This document shows, piece by piece, positions 16,153 to 24,299 of a DNA stretch of 64,000 bases; within the stretch, counting starts at the first letter, position 1; each line of letters begins with the position of its first letter. The notes below the pieces were generated by a model. That model saw only the letters and a program-made list of their open reading frames with translations. It searched no databases and was not told where the DNA came from. This DNA comes from Streptomyces graminofaciens. GTDB taxonomy: Bacteria > Actinomycetota > Actinomycetes > Streptomycetales > Streptomycetaceae. Where the stretch lies: NCBI RefSeq assembly GCF_030294945.1, contig NZ_AP018448.1:930001-994000 (forward strand), given 5' to 3'. Both the position numbers and the translations under genes were made by a program.

Positions 16153-16608
16153 ATGGCCAACGTCTCACACAGGAGTGACATCACCAGTCACCCTGATGTA
16201 ACCGAAATGCGGGACCGGTACGCCCGCATGCTCGGTGGTCGCGATGTGGCGCTCGTGGACGGACCGGTGTTCCTGCTCGGTCTGTACTGCGCCGTATCCC
16301 CGTGGATACTCCATTACACGACCAGCCAGCCCTCGCTGGTGCCCCACAACCTGATCGTGGGCATCTCGATCGGCCTGCTGGCCCTCGGCTTCACCGCGGC
16401 ACCCGAGAGGATGTACGGCCTGAGCTGGGCCATGTGCGCAGTGGGAATCTGGATGATCGTCTCGCCGTGGATCGTCGGGGACAGCCCCGACACCGGCGTC
16501 ATCGTCAACAACATCATCATCGGCGCCCTGGCGCTGATCCTGGGGCTGATGTGCGCCGGCGCCTCCGCGAGGGGCACGTCACGCACGACACGCACACCTC
16601 CGGTCTGA
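16153..16608 (+). CDS. SPW-repeat integral membrane protein
   Basis: A 151-residue membrane protein with two SPW repeats: GLYCAVSPWIL and VGIWMIVSPWIV, each within a hydrophobic helix pair, with further membrane segments (LIVGISIGLLALGFTAA, NIIIGALALILGLMCAGA). The N-terminal ~35 residues are polar (SDITSHPDVTEMRDRYARML). The family is common in actinomycetes but its role is unknown. An AAAGGAG ribosome binding site precedes the ATG. The gene ends before a strong hairpin (16631-16662). Confidence 0.88.
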   Translation: MANVSHRSDITSHPDVTEMRDRYARMLGGRDVALVDGPVFLLGLYCAVSPWILHYTTSQPSLVPHNLIVGISIGLLALGFTAAPERMYGLSWAMCAVGIWMIVSPWIVGDSPDTGVIVNNIIIGALALILGLMCAGASARGTSRTTRTPPV

Positions 16609-16630
16609 CCGAAACGCCCGCGAGGGGTAT

Positions 16631-16662
16631 GACGGCCGACCCGCCCCGGCGGGTCGGCCGTC
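16631..16662. terminator. Perfect 15-bp hairpin downstream of SPW gene
   Basis: GACGGCCGACCCGCC and its exact complement are separated by CC. It starts 22 bases after the stop of the SPW gene and precedes the parS site. There is no T-tract, as is usual for streptomycete terminators. Confidence 0.75.
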
Positions 16663-16701
16663 TCCGCAACGGGCGACGTTTGCCTTGGTGTCGAATTATC
16701 C

Positions 16702-16715
16702 GTTTCACGTGAAAC
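16702..16715. promoter_or_regulatory. parS site (ParB-binding centromere sequence)
   Basis: The 14-bp sequence GTTTCACGTGAAAC is a perfect palindrome and equals the core of the bacterial parS consensus, including the form used by Streptomyces. It lies in the intergenic space between the SPW gene and the phosphotransferase gene, where parS sites often occur. In Streptomyces these sites cluster in the few hundred kilobases around oriC. Confidence 0.88.
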
Positions 16716-16780
16716 GCGCCCCATGGCCGTAACACCTAAATTCGTTCGCGAAGCGCCCTCGCGCCGCTCACACTGACGCC

Positions 16781-18001
16781 GTGACTCGGACTTTCAGCGC
16801 GTGGGTGACGACAGGTGCGGACTTCGTCGGTGTCGCGGGCCCCTTCTCCGTCGATGTCCCATGGTGGGCCGAAGTCGAACCGGTGGTCGGTCGGTTGCAG
16901 CACGCGCTCGGCGTGCCGGTGCTGGTGCTGCGGCTGCTGACGGTCGACGGTGGGCAGGGTGCCCGGGACGGGCATGTGACGTATCACGTCGAGGCGTTGG
17001 GGCCGCCCAGGCCGAGTGTGTGCAGACATGAGTCCGCGGATCAAGGGCTGTTGACGGGGGACGACCCGCTCCGTTCGCCCTGGGCCCGGTCCGACGGGCT
17101 GCGGGAGCTCCTCGACTGGGCTTCCCGGACCCTGCTGGCTTTGGGGCGGCCGGTGACCGGGTCCGTCGAACAGCGGCGGACATGGAACCTGGCGGGGCTG
17201 TTCCGTCTGCCCACGGAGAGCGGTCCCGTCTGGCTCAAGGCGACGCCGCACTTCGCCGCCGACGAGGCCGCGGTCATCGCCGCGTTCGCCGAGGTGGACC
17301 CGGGGCTCGTACCGGTCGTTCTCGGCAGTGGCGAGGGGAGGATGCTGCTGGAGCACATCCCCGGAGAGGACTGCTGGGATGCCGACGCCGCCACGGTCGA
17401 GGCGGGTGTGCGCCGGTTCGTCGCCGCGCAGGCCGCACTGGCCGGTCGAGGCCCGCACGGCCTCCGGGACAGGCGGGACCGGGTCCTCGCCGGGCTGGTG
17501 CGCGAACTGCTCGACAACACCACCGACTTGTACATCAGCGCACAGGAGCGTGCCGCGGCACGAGAGTTGACATACCGCTGGGACCGGCTCGCCGAGTGCG
17601 GGCTGCCCGACACGGTCGTACACGCCGACTTCCACCCCGGCAACTGGCGCGGCGACGGCGGACCACCGGTCGTCGTGGACTTCGCCGACGCCCACTGGGG
17701 CAACCCGGTCCTGGACTGCCTGCGCCTGTACGACTTCCTTCCCGAGCCGGTGCGCGCGACCGCCGTCCGCGCCTGGGTGGACGCCTGGAAGGCGCACGTC
17801 CCGGCGAGCGATCCCGCCCGCGCGCTCGCGTCGGCCGAGCCGCTGGCGCATCTGGCGTACGCCGTGCGGTACCAGGAGTTCCTCGACGGCATCGAGGCGT
17901 CGGAGCGGCCGTATCACGAAGGGGACCCGGTCGCGGTGATCCGCGCGGCGCTGCGCCGCGCCGGGAGCCCGGGCATCGATCTGCTGGAGGTGGCCGGTTA
18001 G
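16781..18001 (+). CDS. Aminoglycoside-phosphotransferase-fold protein
   Basis: A 406-residue APH/choline-kinase-fold protein. The kinase part begins after ~120 residues. The catalytic loop is VVHADFHPGNW (H-x-D-x4-N, near residue 280) and the metal-binding motif is VVVDFADAHWGNPVLD. The N-terminal ~110 residues (TGADFVGVAGPFSVDVPWWA) form an extra domain not part of a normal APH. It starts with GTG and has no ribosome binding site in the few bases before it, so it may be leaderless. The stop abuts the start of a P-loop kinase gene, so the two form an operon. Substrate unknown; antibiotic resistance should not be assumed from the fold. Confidence 0.8.
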   Translation: MTRTFSAWVTTGADFVGVAGPFSVDVPWWAEVEPVVGRLQHALGVPVLVLRLLTVDGGQGARDGHVTYHVEALGPPRPSVCRHESADQGLLTGDDPLRSPWARSDGLRELLDWASRTLLALGRPVTGSVEQRRTWNLAGLFRLPTESGPVWLKATPHFAADEAAVIAAFAEVDPGLVPVVLGSGEGRMLLEHIPGEDCWDADAATVEAGVRRFVAAQAALAGRGPHGLRDRRDRVLAGLVRELLDNTTDLYISAQERAAARELTYRWDRLAECGLPDTVVHADFHPGNWRGDGGPPVVVDFADAHWGNPVLDCLRLYDFLPEPVRATAVRAWVDAWKAHVPASDPARALASAEPLAHLAYAVRYQEFLDGIEASERPYHEGDPVAVIRAALRRAGSPGIDLLEVAG

Positions 18002-18544
18002 ATGGACCGCGCGGAGGTACTGCTCATCGGCGGCCGGGCCGGGGTCGGCAAGTCGACGGTGGGCTGGGAGATCTCGGACCGGCTGCGGGTCGCGGAGCTC
18101 GCGCACGCGATCATCGAGGGCGACTTCATGGGGCAGGTGCATCCGGCGCCGGAGGGCGATCCGCACCGGGCGGCGATCACCGAGCGCAACCTGACGGCCG
18201 TATGGGGCAATTACGCGGCCCTCGGCTACCGACGGCTCGTCTACACCAACACGCTGAGTGTGCTGACCGAGACCGCCGGTACGTTCCGACGGGCGATGGG
18301 CGCGGACGTACGGATCGTGCGGGTGCTGCTCACGGCCACCGACGAGACCACCGAGCGGCGGCTCAGAGGGCGGGAGATCGGCTCCGAGCTGGCACGGGAG
18401 CTGGCGAGCAGTGCCCGCAAGGCGCGCCTGCTCGACGCGCGGGCACCCGCCGACACCGTACGCGTGGCGACCGACGGGCGCTCGGTGGTCGACATCGCGG
18501 CCGAGGTACTGGCCGTCACCGGCTGGACGACGAGGGGCGGGTGA
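18002..18544 (+). CDS. P-loop AAA/shikimate-kinase-like small-molecule kinase
   Basis: A 180-residue P-loop NTPase. The Walker A motif is GGRAGVGKST (residues ~9-18), followed by AHAIIEGDFMGQVHPAPEGD and a lid-like region with TERRLRGREIGSELARELAS. The general form matches small kinases of the cytidylate/shikimate/gluconate type often annotated only as AAA family. The ATG follows directly after the TAG of the upstream APH-fold gene, so the two are co-translated and may act on related substrates. The substrate is not readable from sequence. Confidence 0.75.
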   Translation: MDRAEVLLIGGRAGVGKSTVGWEISDRLRVAELAHAIIEGDFMGQVHPAPEGDPHRAAITERNLTAVWGNYAALGYRRLVYTNTLSVLTETAGTFRRAMGADVRIVRVLLTATDETTERRLRGREIGSELARELASSARKARLLDARAPADTVRVATDGRSVVDIAAEVLAVTGWTTRGG

Positions 18545-18706
18545 CGAATCCACCCCCGGGCCACTCCGTGCGCAGCACCTGTCTCCCCTTGTCCTCTCCC
18601 GTCCCACCCGACCGGCGTTCCGAAGGCGCCCTGAAGCGGGACGGACTGCACCCGCGTTCAGCGGGCACACGCATGGATACGGGGGACCCGAGGAGAAGGG
18701 GCGGAG

Positions 18707-18970
18707 ATGGAGATCGACGGAATCATCAGTGCCATCGTCATCGGCATTGTCATCGGCGTACTGGGGCGGCTCGTCGTGCCGGGGCGTCAGCGCATCGGCA
18801 TCCTGCTGACGATCCTCGTCGGCATCGTGGCCGCGTTCATCGGCTCCGGGATCGCCGTGGCGTTCGGTGTCGCCGACACGGACGGGGTCGACTGGATCGA
18901 GTGGGTCATCCAGATCGGGCTGGCGGCTCTGGGCGTCGCGGCACTGGACCGCACAAGGGCGCGGCGCTGA
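18707..18970 (+). CDS. GlsB/YeaQ/YmgE-family stress membrane protein
   Basis: An 87-residue, three-helix membrane protein starting MEIDGIISAIVIGIVIGVLG. A Gly-rich second helix (RIGILLTILVGIVAAFIGSG) and a third helix (WIEWVIQIGLAALGVAALD) match the transglycosylase-associated/GlsB family seen in stress regulons. A GGGGCGGAG ribosome binding site directly precedes the ATG. It is monocistronic. Size is normal for the family. Confidence 0.88.
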   Translation: MEIDGIISAIVIGIVIGVLGRLVVPGRQRIGILLTILVGIVAAFIGSGIAVAFGVADTDGVDWIEWVIQIGLAALGVAALDRTRARR

Positions 18971-19039
18971 GCCCTCACGGGCCCTACCGAGCCCAATTCG
19001 TTGCGGGTCGGTGAATCCGGCGGCTAGCGTCTGTCGGCC

Positions 19040-19939
19040 ATGCCACCGACCAGCCCCGGAGTCGCCTTGCCCCCGCGCATCACAGCCCTCACCGACCCCG
19101 ACCCCGCGCCGTCGAGCCGTCGCCTGGCCTGGCTGGCGTCCGGACCGGCCGGTGTGCCGCTCGGCTCCGCGTTCCTGCGGCTGTTCACCAAGGAGGGGCA
19201 GACGCATCTGGCGGAGCTGGACCTCGCCGTGCACCCGGCGGAGCGACGGCAGGGTGTCGGGACCGCGTTGCTCGGCACGGCGGTCGACGCGGCCCGCGCC
19301 GAAGCGCGTCGGGCGGTCGTCGCGCAGGCCGAACGGGGCACCCCCGGCGACGCGTTCCTCGCCGCACGCGGTTTCCGGGAGGTGCTGGAGCTGGTGTACG
19401 CCCGGCTCGGACCGGCCGACATCGACCTCGACGGCATCACTCGCATCGCCGAACATCCGCGCCCCGGCTACCACTTGACGGAGTGGACCGGCGTCGTGCC
19501 CGGGGAACTGGCGGAGACCTTCGCCGCGTCCCGGCGCGCGATGGACGACATGCCCATGGGCGACACCGACTACGGGACGGTGGTCTGGGACGTCGAGCGG
19601 GTCATGGCGGCTGCCGAGACGATCGCGAAGCGGGGCGACACGCTGTACACCGTCGCCGCGGTGGACTCGTCGGACGGCACGATCGTCGGCTTCTCCGAGC
19701 TGGTGTTCCGGGCCCGGGGCGACGGACAGCACTACGGTACGGCCGTCCTGCCCGAGCACCGGGGCCACGGGCTGGGCCTCTGGATGAAGGCGCGGGCCAT
19801 CCGCCACGCCCACCGCCTCGACCCCGGTCGCGCCCTGCTCACCGACACCGCGTCGACCAACGCGCCCATGCTCCGCGTCAACGACACACTCGGCTACCGG
19901 CCCACGCACAGGGCGGTCGAGTACCAGCTGGACCTGTAG
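19040..19939 (+). CDS. GNAT N-acetyltransferase, two-domain
   Basis: A 299-residue protein with two GNAT-like halves. The first holds ELDLAVHPAERRQGVGTALL, the acetyl-CoA pyrophosphate-binding motif A (R-x-x-G-x-G). The second holds GTAVLPEHRGHGLGLWMKAR, another motif A, and ends LRVNDTLGYRPTHRAVEYQL. A hexamer TAGCGT lies a few bases before the ATG with TTGCGG about 18 bases further up, so transcription may start at or near the ATG. It is convergent with another GNAT gene. Acceptor substrate unknown. Confidence 0.85.
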   Translation: MPPTSPGVALPPRITALTDPDPAPSSRRLAWLASGPAGVPLGSAFLRLFTKEGQTHLAELDLAVHPAERRQGVGTALLGTAVDAARAEARRAVVAQAERGTPGDAFLAARGFREVLELVYARLGPADIDLDGITRIAEHPRPGYHLTEWTGVVPGELAETFAASRRAMDDMPMGDTDYGTVVWDVERVMAAAETIAKRGDTLYTVAAVDSSDGTIVGFSELVFRARGDGQHYGTAVLPEHRGHGLGLWMKARAIRHAHRLDPGRALLTDTASTNAPMLRVNDTLGYRPTHRAVEYQLDL

Positions 19940-19954
19940 TCGAGCCGGGCGGCG

Positions 19955-20749
19955 TCACGCCGCCGCCCGGGCCTCCACCGCGTACTCGTACGGGGTCGTC
20001 GTGGTCAGGAGCTCGAAGCCGAGGCGGGCCAGGATCGGGCGGCTGGTGGCGAGGGCGTCGACCTGGACATAGCGGTAGCCGCGGTCGGCGGCCACGCGGG
20101 CGCGATGGGCGACGAGGGCGCGGTAGACGCCTCGGCCACGCCAGCTCTCGACGGTGCCGCCACCCCACAGACCGGCGAAGCGCGTGCCCGCGACAAGCTC
20201 CATGCGGGCCGCGCTCACGGGTTCGCCGTCGGCGACGGCCACCACCGCGACGACGTGTTCGGGGTCTCCGGTGACCTGGGCGAGGAGTTGATGGCGCATA
20301 CGGGTGCTGTCCGTGCCGAAGGCCTTCTCGTGGACGTCGGCCACCAGATCGACGCCCTCGCGGTCGGTGACGGGCACGATCCGTACGCCTTCGGGCGGCT
20401 CGACGTCGAGGGTCAGATCGGCGACCTCGGCGACCATCAGCGTCTCCTCCGGCGCGGCCTTGAACCCGGCCGTCCGCAGCCGCTCCCCCAGGTCTTCGGG
20501 CAGGTCGTGGCCGTACAGCTTCCACTCGAAGTCTCGTCCGAGACCCGTGAAGTACCGGATCTGCTCGGCGATGGCCCCGTCGGCGCGGGCCTCGTCCAGG
20601 TCGGACCAGACGATGCCGCTCCAACCCTTCTCGGAGCCGACCTGCCGCACCACCCCGCCGACGCGCTCGATCCGGGCACCGGGACCGTCGGGGCGAGCGC
20701 CCTCCCGCATGTCCCGGTCGAACAGTGCCAGCACAGCAGCGTGATCCAT
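19955..20749 (-). CDS. GNAT N-acetyltransferase
   Basis: A 264-residue acetyltransferase. The N-terminal half (ALFDRDMREGARPDGPGARI, then GWSGIVWSDLDE) is a typical extra domain, and the C-terminal half carries the GNAT core: SAARMELVAGTRFAGLWGGG, TVESWRGRGVYRALVAHRAR (motif A, R-x-x-G-x-x) and RYVQVDALATSRPILARLGF. It faces the two-domain GNAT gene at 19040, ending 15 bases from it, and starts close to the MerR gene. Substrate unknown. Confidence 0.85.
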   Translation of the reverse strand: MDHAAVLALFDRDMREGARPDGPGARIERVGGVVRQVGSEKGWSGIVWSDLDEARADGAIAEQIRYFTGLGRDFEWKLYGHDLPEDLGERLRTAGFKAAPEETLMVAEVADLTLDVEPPEGVRIVPVTDREGVDLVADVHEKAFGTDSTRMRHQLLAQVTGDPEHVVAVVAVADGEPVSAARMELVAGTRFAGLWGGGTVESWRGRGVYRALVAHRARVAADRGYRYVQVDALATSRPILARLGFELLTTTTPYEYAVEARAAA

Positions 20750-20801
20750 ACGCTCACTCCATCATCAGACGTTCTCCCTGGCAACGGAATTCGCCCGCTT
20801 C

Positions 20802-21251
20802 TCACGCACGTGACTTGTTTCGCACCGAACCAGGCCGTACAGACGGCTCCGCTTCCGAGACGCCCTGTTCCGGTCGGCCGACGGCTTCCGCCGGGCGCAC
20901 GGCGGCCAGGTACGCCTTGAGGCGGTCCCGGTTGCGGCCCAGGCAGTCGATGCGGGCCTGGATGCGGTCGATCGTGCCGGTGAGCAGCGCGGACATCTCA
21001 GGGGTGAGGCAGTCGGGGTGGACGTGGATCTCGTCGGGGCCGTTCAGGAAGGGCAGGATGCCGCGGATCATCTCCGTGGTGAGGCCGGAGTCGAGCAGCC
21101 CGCGGATCTGCTGGACGTCCTGGACGACCGACTCGGGGTAACTGCGGTAGCCGTTGGCCGCGCGGTCGGGGGCGAGCAGGCCCTGTTCCTCGTAGTAACG
21201 GAGCATCCTGGTGGGGACGCCGGTGCGGTCGGACAGCTCACCGATCTTCAT
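20802..21251 (-). CDS. MerR-family transcriptional regulator
   Basis: A 149-residue MerR regulator starting at ATG 21251 (MKIGELSDRTGVPTRMLRYY), preceded by a GGGGGCGG; an ATG 12 bases earlier is in frame but less usual. The HTH is followed by EEQGLLAPDRAANGYRSYPE, a dimerisation helix (GTIDRIQARIDCLGRNRDRL) and a short tail. One Cys lies in the effector region (HVHPDCLTPEMSALL). It is divergent from an MFS exporter gene only ~60 bases away, so it probably controls that gene and itself. Confidence 0.88.
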   Translation of the reverse strand: MKIGELSDRTGVPTRMLRYYEEQGLLAPDRAANGYRSYPESVVQDVQQIRGLLDSGLTTEMIRGILPFLNGPDEIHVHPDCLTPEMSALLTGTIDRIQARIDCLGRNRDRLKAYLAAVRPAEAVGRPEQGVSEAEPSVRPGSVRNKSRA

Positions 21252-21311
21252 GACCGCCCCCATGGGGTCGTGCTTGCCTTCTCACTGATGTGAACGTTTC
21301 AGCATGGTCGC

Positions 21312-22493
21312 ATGTCCACCGAATCCCTGGTCAAGGGCACCGCCATGCCCGCACGCCTGCCACTGCCCGGTCTGCTGGCGCTCGCCACGGCCGCCTTCAC
21401 CGCGGTCGTCACCGAGCTGCTGCCCGCCGGGTTGCTGCCCCGAATGGCGTCCGCCCTGGGGGTGCCGGAGGCGCGCGTCGGGTTTCTCGTCTCCGGATAC
21501 GCGATCACGTCGACCCTGGCCGCGGTCCCTCTCACGGCCGCGTTGCGCGGGCTGCCGCGTCGGCCGGTGCTGATCGGCACGCTGATCGGTTTCGCCTGTT
21601 GCAACGCGGTCACCGCGCTGTCGTCCTCGTACGCGCTGATCTTCACGGCGCGGCTCGCGGCCGGGGTCATGGGCGGGACGCTCTGGGCGATGCTCGTCGG
21701 CTACGCGGCCCGGATGGTCCCCGCCGAGCGGCGCGGCCGGGCCATCGCGATCGTCCTCGCCGGGATCACGCTCGCCCTGTCCCTGGGCGTCCCGGCGGGT
21801 ACGGCTCTGGCCGGCGCACTCGGCTGGCGTGCCGCCTTCGGGGTGCTGTCCGGGCTCGCGGCACTGCTCGTGGGGTGCGTGTGGTGGCGGGTGCCGGGTT
21901 TCCCCGGGGAGCCTGCGGGCGGGCGTGTGCCGCTGCGGCGGGTCGCCGTGCTGCCGGGGATCCCCGCGATCTTGTCGGTGACGCTGTGCCTGCTGCTGGG
22001 GCATCAGGTGATGTACACGTACGTCGCTCCCTTCGCGGAGCACGCGGGGTTCGGCCGTGCGGGTGTCGTGCTGCTCGTCTTCGGTGCCTCCACGGTGGTG
22101 GGGATCTGGGTCACGGGCGCGCTGGTCGACCGGCGGCTGCGGTGGACGCTGCTGGTCGCCCTGGGCCTGGTCGTGGCCGCGATGCTCGCGCTGGGGCTGG
22201 CCGCCGACAGCCCTGCCTTGCTGCTCGGCTCGGTGGCGCTGTGGGGAGCCGCGTTCGGCGGGGCGCCGACGCTCATCCAGACGGCGCTCGTGGACGCCTC
22301 CGGCGCGGCGAACGCGGATGTGGCGACCTCGCTCCAGACCACCGTCTACAACGCGGGCATCGCCGTCGGTTCCCTCACCGGCGGGCTCGTCCTGGAGAGC
22401 ACGGGCGCGGCGGCGCTCCCCTGGACGGCCCTCCCGCTGATCGCGGCGGCGCTGACCGTGGTGGCGGTGGGCCGCCGCCGAGCCTTTCCTTAA
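21312..22493 (+). CDS. Major facilitator superfamily drug exporter
   Basis: A 393-residue 12-helix MFS transporter of the arabinose-efflux/DHA1 kind. The A-like motif between helices 2 and 3 is seen at TAALRGLPRRPVLIGTLIGF. Helix 4 is LIFTARLAAGVMGGTLWAML. An LSLGVPAGTALAGALGWRAA segment follows in helix 5, where antiporter motif C lies in this family. It is divergent from the MerR gene at 20802, an arrangement usual for drug-inducible efflux. Substrate unknown. Length is typical. Confidence 0.88.
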   Translation: MSTESLVKGTAMPARLPLPGLLALATAAFTAVVTELLPAGLLPRMASALGVPEARVGFLVSGYAITSTLAAVPLTAALRGLPRRPVLIGTLIGFACCNAVTALSSSYALIFTARLAAGVMGGTLWAMLVGYAARMVPAERRGRAIAIVLAGITLALSLGVPAGTALAGALGWRAAFGVLSGLAALLVGCVWWRVPGFPGEPAGGRVPLRRVAVLPGIPAILSVTLCLLLGHQVMYTYVAPFAEHAGFGRAGVVLLVFGASTVVGIWVTGALVDRRLRWTLLVALGLVVAAMLALGLAADSPALLLGSVALWGAAFGGAPTLIQTALVDASGAANADVATSLQTTVYNAGIAVGSLTGGLVLESTGAAALPWTALPLIAAALTVVAVGRRRAFP

Positions 22494-22856
22494 CGCAAGG
22501 TCGTGCGAAGCCGACGGCCGCCTCCCGTAGCGGCGGCGACGATCGCCTGCGGGGAGTCCGGGCCCTGCTCGCCCGCCGATTCGTCGCCGAGGGCGGTGCC
22601 CCGTCGTAGCGGAACGAGCGGTGCCGTTCATCGGCAAGTGCATCTGTCGGGCCAGGACTCCCCCGACGACCCGGTGCTGACCTGGCTGGACCGAAGGGAC
22701 GAGCGCCCGCCGGTGATCGAACCGGCCGCACCCAACCCGGCGGGGCAACGGCTCCCGGAACGGACCTGCTGCCGCCGCAGGCTGCGGGCACGCCACAAGG
22801 GTGCCCGCAGTGCACCATTCCGAACCCGCACCTGGGTGGGCTCCAGGCCGCGGCGC
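22494..22856. other. Intergenic stretch without a supported gene
   Basis: About 360 bases between the MFS gene and the inverted-repeat element. Open frames on both strands lack starts with ribosome binding sites and recognised domains. Base composition is coding-like in places, so it may be decayed sequence. Confidence 0.4.
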
Positions 22857-23037
22857 CCAGGGCGTGTTTCGAAAGTGGCGTCGTCCGCCCGGAGGGCGGG
22901 GCCCGCGGCGTCTGGTGCGGTGCATCGCAAGGCGGAGGGTCGTCCGCGTACTGGGCGTACGCGGACGACCCCGACAACGCGGCGAGGTGCCGTGCCAGAC
23001 GTCACGGGGCAGACGGGACTTTCGAAACACGCCCTAG
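22857..23037. repeat. MITE-like element, copy A (173-bp body)
   Basis: The body 22861-23033 starts GGCGTGTTTCGAAAGT and ends with the exact complement ACTTTCGAAACACGCC, between CCAG (22857-22860) and CTAG (23034-23037). Inside is a perfect 15-bp hairpin (arms GGGTCGTCCGCGTAC, 22937-22951, and its complement, 22957-22971). It is nearly identical to copy B at 42094, with about four differences over 173 bases. It encodes nothing convincing. The CTAG includes the stop codon of the minus-strand GNAT gene. Confidence 0.85.
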
Positions 23038-23882
23038 CCGAGTTCCAGGGTCGTCACCCCGAAGACCCGCTCCTTCGTGTAGGGCCGGATCGGGCCCGTG
23101 TACATACGGGCCGTGTCGAAGGAGGGGACGAGGCCGTACTCCTCGACCAGGGCGACGGCCGCCGTGTTCGGCAGGGGGACGTCGATGGCCAGCTCCCGTC
23201 CGGCGGCCTCGGCGGCCAGGCCGAGGAGGAGTGCCCGGGCGTCCTCGGCGGTGTCGGCGAACAGCGGGCCGACGCGCAGCGCGTCGCGGCCGGGGCGGAC
23301 GACACCGTAGCCGGTGAGCCGTCCGTCGACGACGCGGGCGAGGGCCCGGTGTCCGTCGGTGGTCAGCCAGCGCCGCAGGAATCGGGGACGGTCGGCGGGG
23401 TGACAGGCGCTGTCGTACGCCGCGACGGCTCCCGCGTCCTCGACCGGCCGGACATCGGCGGGGACGGCGGCCTCGGGGACGACGCCCGTGAACCGGGCGG
23501 TGCGGTAGGCGAGCTCGAAGCCGGACTGCCGGTAGTTGTCCTGCTGGGCGGGGACGCCGTCCAGGCCGACCGTACGGCCGTCGGCATGGGCGAGTGCGGT
23601 CTTCCAGGTGGTGAGGCCGTAGCCGTGGCCGCGCAGGTCGGGGCGGACGAGATAGAAGCCGAGGAAGGAGTAGTCGTCGCCGTAGTTGACCACGGAGACG
23701 GCGGAGACCGGTTCGCCGTCGAGCCTTCCGATGAAGAAGCCGGCGGGGTCCTGCGCGAAGAAGCACGCGGCGTCGGACAGCCCCGGATTCCACCCCTCCT
23801 CCCCCGCCCATCGGGCGACCACCCGCCAGTCGTCGAGCGTGGCTCGGCCGACGACGAGGTCCTGGGTACCCGGAGAGGTCAT
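23034..23882 (-). CDS. GNAT N-acetyltransferase with tandem GNAT/SCP2-like half
   Basis: A 282-residue GNAT protein. I chose the ATG at 23882 (MTSPGTQDLVVGRATLDDWR), with AGGGAG upstream. The first GNAT unit shows SFLGFYLVRPDLRGHGYGLT (motif A) and DGVPAQQDNYRQSGFELAYR. The second half (YGVVRPGRDALRVGPLFADT, AIDVPLPNTAAVALVEEYGL) matches the DUF1248-type C-terminal domain found in such acetyltransferases. Its TAG stop is supplied by the CTAG flank of inverted-repeat element copy A. Substrate unknown. Confidence 0.83.
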   Translation of the reverse strand: MTSPGTQDLVVGRATLDDWRVVARWAGEEGWNPGLSDAACFFAQDPAGFFIGRLDGEPVSAVSVVNYGDDYSFLGFYLVRPDLRGHGYGLTTWKTALAHADGRTVGLDGVPAQQDNYRQSGFELAYRTARFTGVVPEAAVPADVRPVEDAGAVAAYDSACHPADRPRFLRRWLTTDGHRALARVVDGRLTGYGVVRPGRDALRVGPLFADTAEDARALLLGLAAEAAGRELAIDVPLPNTAAVALVEEYGLVPSFDTARMYTGPIRPYTKERVFGVTTLELG

Positions 23883-24299
23883 GCGTGCACTCCCTGTCGA
23901 TGTGTATGAGGCCGAGGGCGCGGTGGTCGGCCGCACCCGCAGCATCCTGACGGACGCCGGCAGGAGCCCGCGACGCCGAAAGCGGACGACTTCGCCGGGC
24001 AACAGTGGGTTCGGGAACGCCCAGTTCACGCGTACGGGTGAGAGGCGTCCCCGGCGACGACGGCGGCGGCGCGCAGGCTACGGCACCTCGGCGCGGTCCG
24101 CTCGCCGGGAGGCGTGGCCGCATGGGCCCGCCTATGGTGATCCGAGGGCGCGCCCCGGCCGGTGGCCGGGAGTCCCCGCCGGTCCCTGCCGGGTGATCCG
24201 TGCCGGCGCCCTCGCCCGGTGCTCGCGCCGGGTGGGCACAGCCGGTGTCCTGTCAGGTGTCCGGAGCCCGTGTTCCCGTCGGGGTCCCTGGAGGCACGC
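23883..24299. other. Intergenic region between divergent genes
   Basis: About 415 bases between the divergently transcribed GNAT and secreted peptidase genes. Promoters for both should lie here, but I could not place them. The open frames crossing it are extensions of the peptidase frame or shadows. No hairpin or RNA gene is evident. Confidence 0.45.

Noticed and set aside
19024..19027. CTAG before the GNAT gene at 19040 as another element end
   Set aside because: No inverted repeat flanks it; it is better explained as part of a -10-like TAGCGT hexamer.
16736..19909. 1057-residue minus-strand frame
   Set aside because: Lies opposite the phosphotransferase, kinase, GlsB and GNAT genes and has no recognisable domain; antisense artefact of GC bias.
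22503..23909. 468-residue plus-strand frame across the repeat element and the GNAT gene
   Set aside because: It runs through non-coding repeat DNA and opposite a clear acetyltransferase gene.
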